Positions 34,886 to 42,035 of a stretch of DNA of 64,000 nucleotides are shown here, piece after piece. The translations under genes were made by a program, and so were the position numbers. This DNA comes from JAIOZK01 sp964468645 (lineage in GTDB: Bacteria; Bacteroidota; Bacteroidia; Bacteroidales; JAIOZK01), in contig CAYXUU010000001.1 of assembly GCA_964468645.1 (NCBI GenBank), positions 124,001 through 188,000 on the forward strand. The letters are read 5' to 3'. A model generated the notes under the pieces. It made no database searches. It saw only the letters and a program-made list of their open reading frames with translations, and had not been told where the DNA came from. The first letter of the stretch is position 1. The number at the start of each line of letters is the position of its first letter.

Positions 34886-35524
34886 ATGATCAATATTCTT
34901 ATTGCCGATGACCACCAGCTTCTGATTGATGGCATTAAAGTTACCCTGCGGGATATCGCAGATTTCGCAATCGTTGCAGAGGCTCTAAACGGATATCAGG
35001 TTATCGAAATACTTGAATCTGGTATTGAAGTTGATGTTATTCTGATGGATATCAATATGCCAAAACTGGATGGTTTGGAATGCACAAAAATGGTCATCAA
35101 AAAATTTCCTGATATAAAAATAATTGCCCTTTCGCAATATGATGAAAAAAGATTTGTTAAGAGGATGGTAAAAAATGGTGCCTTTGGATATCTTTTGAAA
35201 GACTCGGATAAGGACACCCTGGAGAAGGCTATCAGACAGGTTCGTTCAGGTGAGAAATATTTTTGCGATCGTCTGAACCTGAGATTGGTGGAACAGGAAT
35301 TAAAAATGGAGGATACAAAGTCGTTGTTCCCAAAATTAACAGCCCGGGAAATTGAGATCCTGAACCTGATTTGCAAGGAGTTTTCAACCCAGGAAATAGC
35401 TAATAAATTGTTTCTGAGTTTCCATACTATCGAAAGCCACAGGGCCAACCTCATGCAAAAAGCCGGGGTGAAAAATACTGCCGGGCTGGTGCGTTGGGCG
35501 GTAGAAAATGATTTCATCGATTAA
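34886..35524 (+). CDS. NarL/FixJ-family response regulator
   Basis: About 212 residues from MINILIADDH. The receiver domain has the acidic pair Asp8-Asp9, phospho-acceptor Asp55 in VILMDINMP and Lys in GYLLKDS. The C-terminal LuxR-type HTH (LTAREIEILNLICKEFSTQEIANKLFLS) is complete, ending in HRANLMQKAG. The upstream TTG at 34859 would add residues unlike the family, so I take ATG 34886. The cognate kinase is very probably the TPR histidine kinase at 37268-39373. Two small minus-strand genes with identical promoter blocks lie between and are candidate targets. Confidence 0.9.
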   Translation: MINILIADDHQLLIDGIKVTLRDIADFAIVAEALNGYQVIEILESGIEVDVILMDINMPKLDGLECTKMVIKKFPDIKIIALSQYDEKRFVKRMVKNGAFGYLLKDSDKDTLEKAIRQVRSGEKYFCDRLNLRLVEQELKMEDTKSLFPKLTAREIEILNLICKEFSTQEIANKLFLSFHTIESHRANLMQKAGVKNTAGLVRWAVENDFID

Positions 35525-35545
35525 GCACGTTCCATTGTCAGAACA

Positions 35546-35601
35546 GATTATCCCAAATTATGCATTGGGATTGAAATGAACCAATGCATTAGTTGGGATT
35601 A
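35546..35601. repeat. 56-bp palindromic repeat, copy A
   Basis: The sequence consists of a CCCAAATTATGCATTGGG half and a CCAATGCATTAGTTGGG half joined by ATTGAAATGAA. Its reverse complement recurs with one mismatch at 48939-48994, and a 33-nt half occurs at 45053-45085 beside an IS66 relic. Confidence 0.75.
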
Positions 35602-35611
35602 TTGATTATAC

Positions 35612-35651
35612 AAAAAAAAGCCCATCTCGTCAGTTGACGGAAGGGCTTTTA
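35612..35651. terminator. Bidirectional intrinsic terminator
   Basis: AAAAAAAAGCCC and GGGCTTTT arms around a CGTCAGTTGACG internal hairpin lie between the convergent response regulator and 108-aa protein genes, with A- and T-runs on the two sides. Confidence 0.75.
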
Positions 35652-35681
35652 TGCTGGCACCACTGAAGTGGTATAAGCGGT

Positions 35682-36008
35682 TTAGTTAGTAAGATTCTTA
35701 TTCCCTATTTTTCCCGGAATTGCATGTTTGATAAAAAACCTTTTCCACTGTACCCAGGTACCGTAGATCAGGTAATAATTACCTTCATAATTAAAAGGCA
35801 CCTTGTACAGTCCCTGATGCTGAAATTCAAGAAACCTGCGATCGATCTGGCTTAACATGGCAGCTGCCATAAAAGGATCTTTAATCGCCTGTTCAAGGGT
35901 AATCTTGGTGTACTCCTTATGAGTACTGAGTTTTGGTGATTCTTTGGCATAACTCATTAATGCGGCAGAAACCAGTGCTGTAATAACTAACAATTTTAAA
36001 GTTTTCAT
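35682..36008 (-). CDS. Small exported protein, 108 aa, twin-promoter gene 1
   Basis: I do not recognise the family. The chosen start (ATG 36006-36008) follows a textbook AGGAGG Shine-Dalgarno six nucleotides upstream, rare in this window, and begins a signal peptide MKTLKLLVITALVSAALMSYA. The mature part is basic and aromatic (IDRRFLEFQHQG, YLIYGTWVQWKRFFIKH). The extended N-terminus to 36098 would run through the leader and is rejected. A 43-bp block plus a -7 box upstream (36096-36162) is shared at identical spacing with the 29-aa gene. High, signal-dependent expression controlled by the adjacent two-component system is a plausible inference. Confidence 0.7.
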   Translation of the reverse strand: MKTLKLLVITALVSAALMSYAKESPKLSTHKEYTKITLEQAIKDPFMAAAMLSQIDRRFLEFQHQGLYKVPFNYEGNYYLIYGTWVQWKRFFIKHAIPGKIGNKNLTN

Positions 36009-36095
36009 AATAACCTCCTGTTTTGTTTGATTAGTAATTTGTTTTGTTTGTTTGTATGGATAATTTTCCGTTTTCATTTCTTTATCATTTACCAG

Positions 36096-36162
36096 CAAAT
36101 TTATACCGGGTGGGGGTTTGAAAGGTGGCAGAATCTTCTGATGATTTTTTTTGGTGGTTTTC
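36096..36162 (-). promoter_or_regulatory. Shared promoter block, copy 1
   Basis: On the minus strand: GAAAACCACC (36153-36162), an A-run, TCTGCCACCTTTC (36120-36132), exactly 16 nt, then the -7 box TAAATTTG (36096-36103). The same elements with the same spacings occur at 36500-36566. The -33 TTTG is replaced by the CCACCTTTC motif, as expected for an activator-dependent promoter. Confidence 0.65.
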
Positions 36163-36244
36163 AGGGATGTTTATTTGAAATTATAACCAGGCAATTCTTT
36201 TTGCACATTTATAGTGATTAACTTCAACCTCTGCTTTCTTCATA

Positions 36245-36279
36245 AAAAAAACACCATTACTTATACCATGGTGTTTTTT
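36245..36279 (-). terminator. Intrinsic terminator of the 29-aa gene
   Basis: AAAACACCAT and ATGGTGTTTT arms with a 10-nt loop and a T-run on the minus strand, about 40 nt after the stop at 36318. Confidence 0.7.
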
Positions 36280-36317
36280 CGCTCTTTGTTGACGATCCTG
36301 ATCTTTATTCTATCCAT

Positions 36318-36407
36318 TTAGAAAATCGATATTAACATAACGATTATTACATAAACCGGATAACCAACGAACAGAATCGCTTCCAATGTATTAACCAGTG
36401 TTTTCAT
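36318..36407 (-). CDS. 29-aa single-span membrane peptide, twin-promoter gene 2
   Basis: This very short gene encodes MKTLVNTLEAILFVGYPVYV followed by IIVMLISIF, a predicted transmembrane segment over almost its whole length. Support comes from the unit around it: the same AGGAGG Shine-Dalgarno and leader end (AACAGGAGGTTATCATGAAAAC) as the 108-aa gene, a shared 43-bp promoter block and -7 box at 36500-36566, and an intrinsic terminator at 36245-36279. I recognise no family. It could be a regulatory or membrane-active peptide. Confidence reflects gene structure, not function. Confidence 0.6.
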   Translation of the reverse strand: MKTLVNTLEAILFVGYPVYVIIVMLISIF

Positions 36408-36499
36408 GATAACCTCCTGTTTTTAGTGTTAATGAACCTGTTTTATTTTAATGATATCAAAAGAGCATTTAATTTAAATTTTTCCTAATCATCACATTT

Positions 36500-36566
36500 C
36501 AAAAGTAAATGCTGCTGCGTTCTGAAAGGTGGCAGATATTGCCCACTGTATTTTTTAGTGGTTTTC
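36500..36566 (-). promoter_or_regulatory. Shared promoter block, copy 2
   Basis: On the minus strand: GAAAACCACT (36557-36566), AAAAAA, TCTGCCACCTTTC (36524-36536), exactly 16 nt, then the -7 box TACTTTTG (36500-36507). The offset between the two conserved motifs (33 nt) and to the -7 box equals that in copy 1, while intervening bases differ. Confidence 0.65.
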
Positions 36567-36697
36567 TGCCATGGATTGAATATCGTATTGATGTAATATT
36601 GTTGTGTTGATTATATTAAACTTGCTTTTACATCAGAAATGTTATATTTTTATAAGGTCGTCAAAATAAATTAGTTAATAACCAAAACCTTTATGCC

Positions 36698-37126
36698 ATG
36701 AGTTTCTTAGGAGTACCATTTCAGTATTTAAAGTTTGCTTATAACCAGCAAACAAACAAAGTAACATTAAGATCTTTTATCAATGTATCATTACCGGATA
36801 GAGTTATCTTGATACCGGATGAAGATAATATCGAAGATCTTGGGAATAATCACTACAGGGTTCATTATATACCTTCGCTTATCCAAGGTTCTGATGAAGA
36901 GCGTACAAAACTATTTAAGGCTGATGTTAAGATAATCAAGGATAATTGGAGTTCGAGTCCCCCACCACCAGTAATATTAGATCAAGTTCGTGGTGTCGTA
37001 ATGGTCCATTTTGAACACCTAAAGGTTACAAAATATACCGTAACAGCAAAAGTACATTCTTTTGAAGGATCTCCAGGCGGTGAAGTGACAACAACAATTG
37101 ATGAAAACGGAGAAATTGATTTATAA
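36698..37126 (+). CDS. Hypothetical protein, 142 aa
   Basis: I do not recognise this protein. It has no signal peptide or membrane segment. It is beta-rich in appearance (KVTLRSFINVSLPDRVILIP, VRGVVMVHFEHLKVTKYTVTAKVHSF) with a SSSPPPPVILD linker around residue 88 and an acidic C-terminus (TTTIDENGEIDL). It lies between the twin-promoter small genes and the histidine kinase on the plus strand, and lacks both the conserved promoter block and a Shine-Dalgarno. A role in the two-component locus is possible only by position. Confidence 0.6.
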   Translation: MSFLGVPFQYLKFAYNQQTNKVTLRSFINVSLPDRVILIPDEDNIEDLGNNHYRVHYIPSLIQGSDEERTKLFKADVKIIKDNWSSSPPPPVILDQVRGVVMVHFEHLKVTKYTVTAKVHSFEGSPGGEVTTTIDENGEIDL

Positions 37127-37267
37127 TTAGCAATTACACATTTACTGCCGGTTTATACCGGTTTTGGAAACCAGATGCCTGGGATTGCAAGGAATCAGGA
37201 GCTGTTTAAAAGCAGGATGCTTACATTGGGGTGATAGGAAAATGTCATTGAAATAAAAATAATACTG

Positions 37268-39373
37268 ATGAGAATCAATTATGTCATAGGGATACAAATT
37301 ATCTGCATACTCATGATATTTTCTTTTACTGGAAAACAAACATTAATAGAATCAGATGGTATTGACAGCCTGGTTCATATAGTATCAGTTCAGGAAGACA
37401 ATACGGAGAAGCTTGAAAACCTGCTAACCATAGCTACTAAATATCTTGCTCTATCTAAACTCGACAGTTCTTTATTATATTATGAGCGGGTCCTTTCACT
37501 TTCCTTAAAGCTCGAAAATGATACCAGTTTAATGGATGCCATGTACTTTGTGAGCCTTATCAATAAAAAGAAGGGAATTATCAAAATAGCGACTGAACAG
37601 GCGCTCAAGCTTCTTGATGTTTGTGATTCATTAAATAACAATAATCAGTTGGCCCGAGCTTATAACCATTATGGTAATCTCATCAGTAGAACTGGTAATA
37701 CTGATTCAGCAGTTAAATGCTATTTAGGTAGCATTGAGTTATATCATAAGTTGAATTACTCAAGGGGAATATTTGTGAATTACAACAGCATCGGCAATAT
37801 TTATAAAGATCGCGCCGATTTTGTATCTGCCGCGGATTACTATATAAAGGCAATGAAGTTTTGTGAAGAGTTTAGGATGGAAAAAGATCTTGGGATCATC
37901 TATAATAATCTTGGGAGTGTTTATGGTGAGCTGAATGATTTTGAAAATGCAAATAAGTATTTGAAAAAAGCTTTAGAGATAAATAAAAAGTACCATGATA
38001 CAAAGAAACAACTTGCATCAACATATAATATTCTTGGAAATATCGCAAATAAAAAGGATAAACTTGATGAAGCCCTTGAATATTATGATCAGGCAAAAGT
38101 AATAAACCTGGAACACGGATTTACATCAGGAATGGCACATCTCTTCAATAATGTTGGAGAGGTATATGAAAAGCAGGACAAATTATCCCTGGCTCTTGAG
38201 AATTATGAAAAGGCCCTTGAATATTACATAAAACAAAATCATGTTGAAGGTATAAATACAGTCATGAAGAACCAGATAGATATTTTTATCAAACTGGGAA
38301 ATACAGTCAAGGCTTCAGTTTTAATCGATTCATGTTTGAGAATGACATATGAAAAAGATCTCCCTTCATTGCGTCTGGATCTGTTAAAAAGCATATCAGC
38401 GTTTTATGATAGCGTCGGGAATTACCGGAAAGCAATAGAATATCTTGGTTGGTATTATCAATTAGATGATAGTCTTAAAAGCATAGAAAAAGCAACACGC
38501 ATTGCTGATCTTGAATCCCGCTATGAAAATGAGAAATTGACAGCTGAAAACCTAAGACTGGATAAAGAAATGGTTGAATTTCAACTCGATTATGAGCGAG
38601 CCACCAAAGCACGTAACAGTTCAATTTTTATTGGTCTGGGAATTATCACTGCAATTCTTTTTGGTGCTTTTTTATTACGCTACAGGGCAAGAAAAGCAAG
38701 GATTATTGCTGATTTGAAAATCAGCCAGCTTGAAGACGAGCAGAAGGTGCTCGGTGCGAAATATCTCATTGAAGGGCAGGAAGAAGAACGTAAACGTGTT
38801 GCCCAGGAATTGCATGATGGACTTGGAGTATTGCTGTCAGCAACGAAAATGCAATTTACATCCTTAAGGCATAAAACTCCGGAAAACATCGACATCGTCG
38901 AAAATGCTACCAGGTTGCTCGAACAGGCCAGCGGTGACGTCAGAAAGATATCCCATAACATGATGCCCGGCCTGCTGACAAAATTAGGCGTTTATGAAGC
39001 AGCCGAAGAACTGCTCGAAAATGTTGGTGAAACAGAAGGAATTAAAACATATGTTGATATTTCAGGAGATCAGGTCCGGTTGCCTGAAAACAAAGAGATC
39101 ATGATATACAGGATCATACAGGAAATGGTTAATAATACCCTTAAACATGCCGATGCGAAAAATATTAGCCTTGAAATGGTCATCCTTCAAGATCAACTTA
39201 ATATAAAATATACCGATGATGGGAAAGGATTTGATGCACATGAAAAACTTAAATCAAAGGCTCTGGGATTGCAGAGCATACAATCGAGGGTTAATTTCCT
39301 GAATGGAGAATTGTCAGTTACTTCCACGCCTGGCAGAGGGGTACAGTACCATATTATAATTCACAATCCATAA
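37268..39373 (+). CDS. TPR-repeat sensor histidine kinase
   Basis: The 701-residue protein has an N-terminal signal/anchor (residues 5-22) and about seven TPR units (residues ~70-380; NNLGSVYGELNDFENANKYLKKALEI is typical). A coiled-coil stretch and one transmembrane helix (about 448-465, SSIFIGLGIITAILFGAFLL) follow. The kinase core has His516 in QELHDGLG (HisKA_3) and an ATP lid IIQEMVNNTLKHADA with DDGKGFD and TPGRGV. This is the NarX/LytS-like class that pairs with LuxR-type regulators, so the partner is surely the regulator at 34886-35524. TPR input suggests sensing through protein contacts in the periplasm. Confidence 0.9.
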   Translation: MRINYVIGIQIICILMIFSFTGKQTLIESDGIDSLVHIVSVQEDNTEKLENLLTIATKYLALSKLDSSLLYYERVLSLSLKLENDTSLMDAMYFVSLINKKKGIIKIATEQALKLLDVCDSLNNNNQLARAYNHYGNLISRTGNTDSAVKCYLGSIELYHKLNYSRGIFVNYNSIGNIYKDRADFVSAADYYIKAMKFCEEFRMEKDLGIIYNNLGSVYGELNDFENANKYLKKALEINKKYHDTKKQLASTYNILGNIANKKDKLDEALEYYDQAKVINLEHGFTSGMAHLFNNVGEVYEKQDKLSLALENYEKALEYYIKQNHVEGINTVMKNQIDIFIKLGNTVKASVLIDSCLRMTYEKDLPSLRLDLLKSISAFYDSVGNYRKAIEYLGWYYQLDDSLKSIEKATRIADLESRYENEKLTAENLRLDKEMVEFQLDYERATKARNSSIFIGLGIITAILFGAFLLRYRARKARIIADLKISQLEDEQKVLGAKYLIEGQEEERKRVAQELHDGLGVLLSATKMQFTSLRHKTPENIDIVENATRLLEQASGDVRKISHNMMPGLLTKLGVYEAAEELLENVGETEGIKTYVDISGDQVRLPENKEIMIYRIIQEMVNNTLKHADAKNISLEMVILQDQLNIKYTDDGKGFDAHEKLKSKALGLQSIQSRVNFLNGELSVTSTPGRGVQYHIIIHNP

Positions 39374-39374
39374 A

Positions 39375-39408
39375 CAAAAAAGCTGGGTAAATTATCCGGC
39401 TTTTTTTA
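39375..39408 (+). terminator. Intrinsic terminator after the histidine kinase
   Basis: CAAAAAAGCTGG and CCGGCTTTTTTT arms follow the stop at 39373 by a few bases, with a clear T-run. Confidence 0.65.
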
Positions 39409-39613
39409 TGAGAAAAGTATCCAATATCAAATATCCAACGCTCAATGTCCAACAAATTGGAAATTGGTTATTCATTATTGGCAATTCAATCGAAAACCGA
39501 AAATTGACATTCGAAAATATAGATGAGTCCCTTCACATCCTTCTCCCAAATAGTTTTCAGCATATCATCTGTCATCCCTTCCAGTATATTCTTATACATA
39601 ATTCAAGTAAACC
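39409..39613. other. Intergenic mosaic repeat, no gene seen
   Basis: Stretches such as TATCCAATATCAAATATCC (39418-39436) and AACCGAAAATTGACATTCG (39495-39513) are low-complexity AT-rich mosaic sequence like other gaps in the window. The segment CATATCATCTGTCATCCCTTCCAGTATAT near 39558-39586 resembles the 3' end of tdh (41000-41030), so it may be a decayed duplicate tail. Confidence 0.4.
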
Positions 39614-39644
39614 TTGAAATTTGTATGACTTTTCTATAGTTTTG
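39614..39644 (+). promoter_or_regulatory. Promoter of the DUF4143 ATPase gene
   Basis: TTG (39614-39616), 20 nt, then the -7 box TAGTTTTG (39637-39644). The ATG at 39649 is only 4 nt beyond the box, so a start about 7 nt downstream would give a leaderless mRNA or the box is fortuitous. Confidence 0.4.
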
Positions 39645-39648
39645 TTGT

Positions 39649-40809
39649 ATGCTAATTAAACGAACAATACAAGAAGAACTCATCAGTTTAATGCATCAAT
39701 ATCCTGTTGTTACCATAACAGGCCCAAGGCAGTCTGGTAAAACAACCCTGGCAAAGATGACTTATCCTGAATATTCCTATTGTAATCTTGAAAATCCGGA
39801 AATCAGGCAATTAGCAGAAGATGATCCTAACTCGTTTTTCAAACAATACAAAATGCCTTTGATTATTGATGAGATACAACGGGTTCCATCATTACTTTCT
39901 TATATACAAACAATTGTTGATGAAAAGAATGAAAGTGGCTTATTCTTACTTACCGGAAGTCAACAATTATCAATGAGTGCAGCGATTACACAATCCTTGG
40001 CAGGTAGAACTGCATTGCTAAATCTTTTGCCTTTATCGATAAGAGAACTGATTGATGCTGATTTCAGTATTGAACGAGACAGTGTTATTCAAACAGGCTT
40101 TCTTCCAAGGATATATGACAAAGGCCTGGATCCTTTTAAGGCAAACAGAAATTACTTCCAGACTTATATTGAAAGAGATTTAAAACAACTATCGCATGTT
40201 AGAAACCTTTCAAATTTTGACAGATTTATGCGTATGTTGGCCGGACGTGTCGGGCAGGTACTTAATCTTCATTCTATGTCAAACGATCTTGGGGTTTCAT
40301 CAACCACCTTATCAGAGTGGATTTCTATTCTTGAAGCCTCGTTCCTGATTTTCAGGCTTTATCCTTACTATGAAAATTTCGGTAAACGACTGATAAAATC
40401 CCCAAAGCTATATTTTACAGATATTGGTCTGGTGTCATATTTGCTTGGAATTGACAGCCCCTGGCAAGTATCACGGGATCCGTTAATTGGAGGCCTCTTT
40501 GAAAATATGGTAGTGATGGAAGCATTAAAATCAAGGCTAAATTTAGGCTTAGATTCAAACATTTATTTTTTTAGGGATAATAATGGAAATGAGGTTGATT
40601 TAATTTATAAGAAGCATAATGATTTGATTCCTGTTGAAATTAAATCGGCAATGACGTATAATGAGAATTTAACTAAGGGCATTAGTTATTTTCAAAGAAT
40701 TTCTAAAAAAGCCTCCCGGGGATTTTTAGTTTACGCAGGAAATTTAAATCTTGAAAAAGAAAACTTCAGGATTATTAATTTTAAAGATACTGCGGAAATA
40801 TTCATATAA
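39649..40809 (+). CDS. ATP-binding protein with AAA_14 and DUF4143 domains
   Basis: The 386-residue protein has a Walker A GPRQSGKTT (residues 25-33) and Walker B LIIDEIQRV (71-79), followed by TGSQQ sensor-like and LPLSIRELI segments. The C-terminal DUF4143 region has a nuclease-like core (FENMVVMEA, FFRDNNGNEVDLI, PVEIKSA) resembling a PD-(D/E)XK pattern. Such proteins are common single-gene units of unknown function in many prokaryotes, often variable between strains. It is bracketed by its own promoter and a strong terminator, consistent with a mobile or orphan cassette. Confidence 0.85.
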   Translation: MLIKRTIQEELISLMHQYPVVTITGPRQSGKTTLAKMTYPEYSYCNLENPEIRQLAEDDPNSFFKQYKMPLIIDEIQRVPSLLSYIQTIVDEKNESGLFLLTGSQQLSMSAAITQSLAGRTALLNLLPLSIRELIDADFSIERDSVIQTGFLPRIYDKGLDPFKANRNYFQTYIERDLKQLSHVRNLSNFDRFMRMLAGRVGQVLNLHSMSNDLGVSSTTLSEWISILEASFLIFRLYPYYENFGKRLIKSPKLYFTDIGLVSYLLGIDSPWQVSRDPLIGGLFENMVVMEALKSRLNLGLDSNIYFFRDNNGNEVDLIYKKHNDLIPVEIKSAMTYNENLTKGISYFQRISKKASRGFLVYAGNLNLEKENFRIINFKDTAEIFI

Positions 40810-40839
40810 AAAGCCGGACAATCCTGCCCGGCTTTTTTT
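40807..40839 (+). terminator. Strong intrinsic terminator
   Basis: AAAAAGCCGG and CCGGCTTTTTTT arms with a ~10-nt loop directly after the DUF4143 ATPase stop. Confidence 0.8.
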
Positions 40840-40959
40840 ACATCTTGAATCACTTATTATCCAGATCAGGGATGCTATCCTCTCCTCCGTCGCGGATGTC
40901 ATCCCTTCCCATAAACTGTCCATCAAAAATCGAACTTCGACAATCGCCCAATCGACAAT

Positions 40960-41922
40960 CTATATCAATCCTTTGGCGTGTTTCTCCCCGATCACCTTCA
41001 GCATATCATCGGTCATCCCTTCCAGGTTATATTTCGGATTCCAGCCCCACTCGGCACGTGCAGCTGAATCGTCCATTTTGTTGGGCCACGAATCGGCGAT
41101 ACTTTTTTTCATCGGGTCAACATCATAATTCATTTCAAAATCGGGAATACGTTCTTTGATCACTTTGCAAATAATTTCAGGATCAAAGCTCATGGCTGTT
41201 ACATTAAATGCATTTCTGTGGATCAGTTTTGAAGGATCGGCTTCCATCAGGTCAATGGCGGCATCCAGCGCATCAGGCATATACATCATATCCAGGAAGG
41301 TTCCTGCAGGTAAGGGGCAGGTGAATTTTTTATCCTTGATTGCTGCATAATAAATCTCGACAGCATAGTCGGTAGTTCCACCGCCCGGCAGTGTCACATT
41401 TGAAATAATCCCGGGATAACGCAAACCACGTGTATCTACATTGAAGCGTTTGAAATAATAATCACTCAGCAATTCACCGGCAACTTTGGTTACACCATAC
41501 ATGGTACCCGGCCTCTGGATGGTATCCTGTGGTGTATTATCCAGGGGTGTTGATGAGCCAAAAGCCCCGATTGAGCTCGGGAAGAAAACTGCACAGTGAT
41601 GCTCACGTGCAACTTCAAGCACATTATAAACACCATTAACACCTACATTCCATGCGGCCTGTGGCTTTTCTTCGGCAACTGCTGACAGTAGGGCAGCCAG
41701 GTTGTAAATGGTATCAATGTTGTATTTCTTTACAACTTCAACCATCTTTTCAGGCTCTGTTGCATCAACCTTTTCATTGGGGCCTGAATTCATGACCTCA
41801 TCGCTGGGCATGGTTTTGCGAAAACCGGCAACGACATTGCTGCTTCCGTAAATCTCACGCAGTCTCATGGTAAGCTCGGAACCAATCTGACCTGCTGTTC
41901 CAATTATTAAAATGTTTTTCAT
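40960..41922 (-). CDS. L-threonine 3-dehydrogenase, epimerase-type (SDR)
   Basis: About 320 residues from MKNILIIGTAGQIGSEL, an extended-SDR Rossmann start, with YxxxK at Tyr142/Lys146 (TMYGVTKVAG) and a Ser-Ser-Ile-Gly segment in PSSIGAF. The NAD-dependent epimerase-like threonine dehydrogenases convert L-threonine to 2-amino-3-ketobutyrate. The divergent neighbour is kbl, which cleaves that product with CoA to glycine and acetyl-CoA, and this supports the assignment. The N-terminal extension to 41952 is Lys-rich and unlike the family, so I start at 41922, just behind a good promoter. Confidence 0.88.
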   Translation of the reverse strand: MKNILIIGTAGQIGSELTMRLREIYGSSNVVAGFRKTMPSDEVMNSGPNEKVDATEPEKMVEVVKKYNIDTIYNLAALLSAVAEEKPQAAWNVGVNGVYNVLEVAREHHCAVFFPSSIGAFGSSTPLDNTPQDTIQRPGTMYGVTKVAGELLSDYYFKRFNVDTRGLRYPGIISNVTLPGGGTTDYAVEIYYAAIKDKKFTCPLPAGTFLDMMYMPDALDAAIDLMEADPSKLIHRNAFNVTAMSFDPEIICKVIKERIPDFEMNYDVDPMKKSIADSWPNKMDDSAARAEWGWNPKYNLEGMTDDMLKVIGEKHAKGLI

Positions 41923-41968
41923 CTTTTTATTTTTTTTACTTTTGTTAGCCAATTAACAATGCGACGGA

Positions 41969-41998
41969 CAAAAGTAATCATTTTTAAAAATCGCCAAA
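41969..41998 (-). promoter_or_regulatory. Promoter of the threonine dehydrogenase gene
   Basis: The minus strand has TTTG (41995-41998), 18 nt, then TACTTTTG (41969-41976), about 47 nt before the ATG at 41922. A plus-strand TACTTTTG at 41937-41944 could serve kbl, giving overlapping divergent promoters. Confidence 0.55.
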
Positions 41999-42035
41999 GA
42001 AATCATATGAATAACAGAAAGTAAAACGATAAAAA

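Noticed and set aside
34996..35517. Long open frame opposite the response regulator (173 aa, minus)
   Set aside because: It lies wholly inside the NarL-type regulator gene, has no start context or recognisable domain, and is a shadow of coding sequence on the other strand.
36698..37126. Third member of the twin-promoter set
   Set aside because: It lies on the plus strand and has neither the GAAAACCAC/TGCCACCTTTC block nor the AGGAGG leader.
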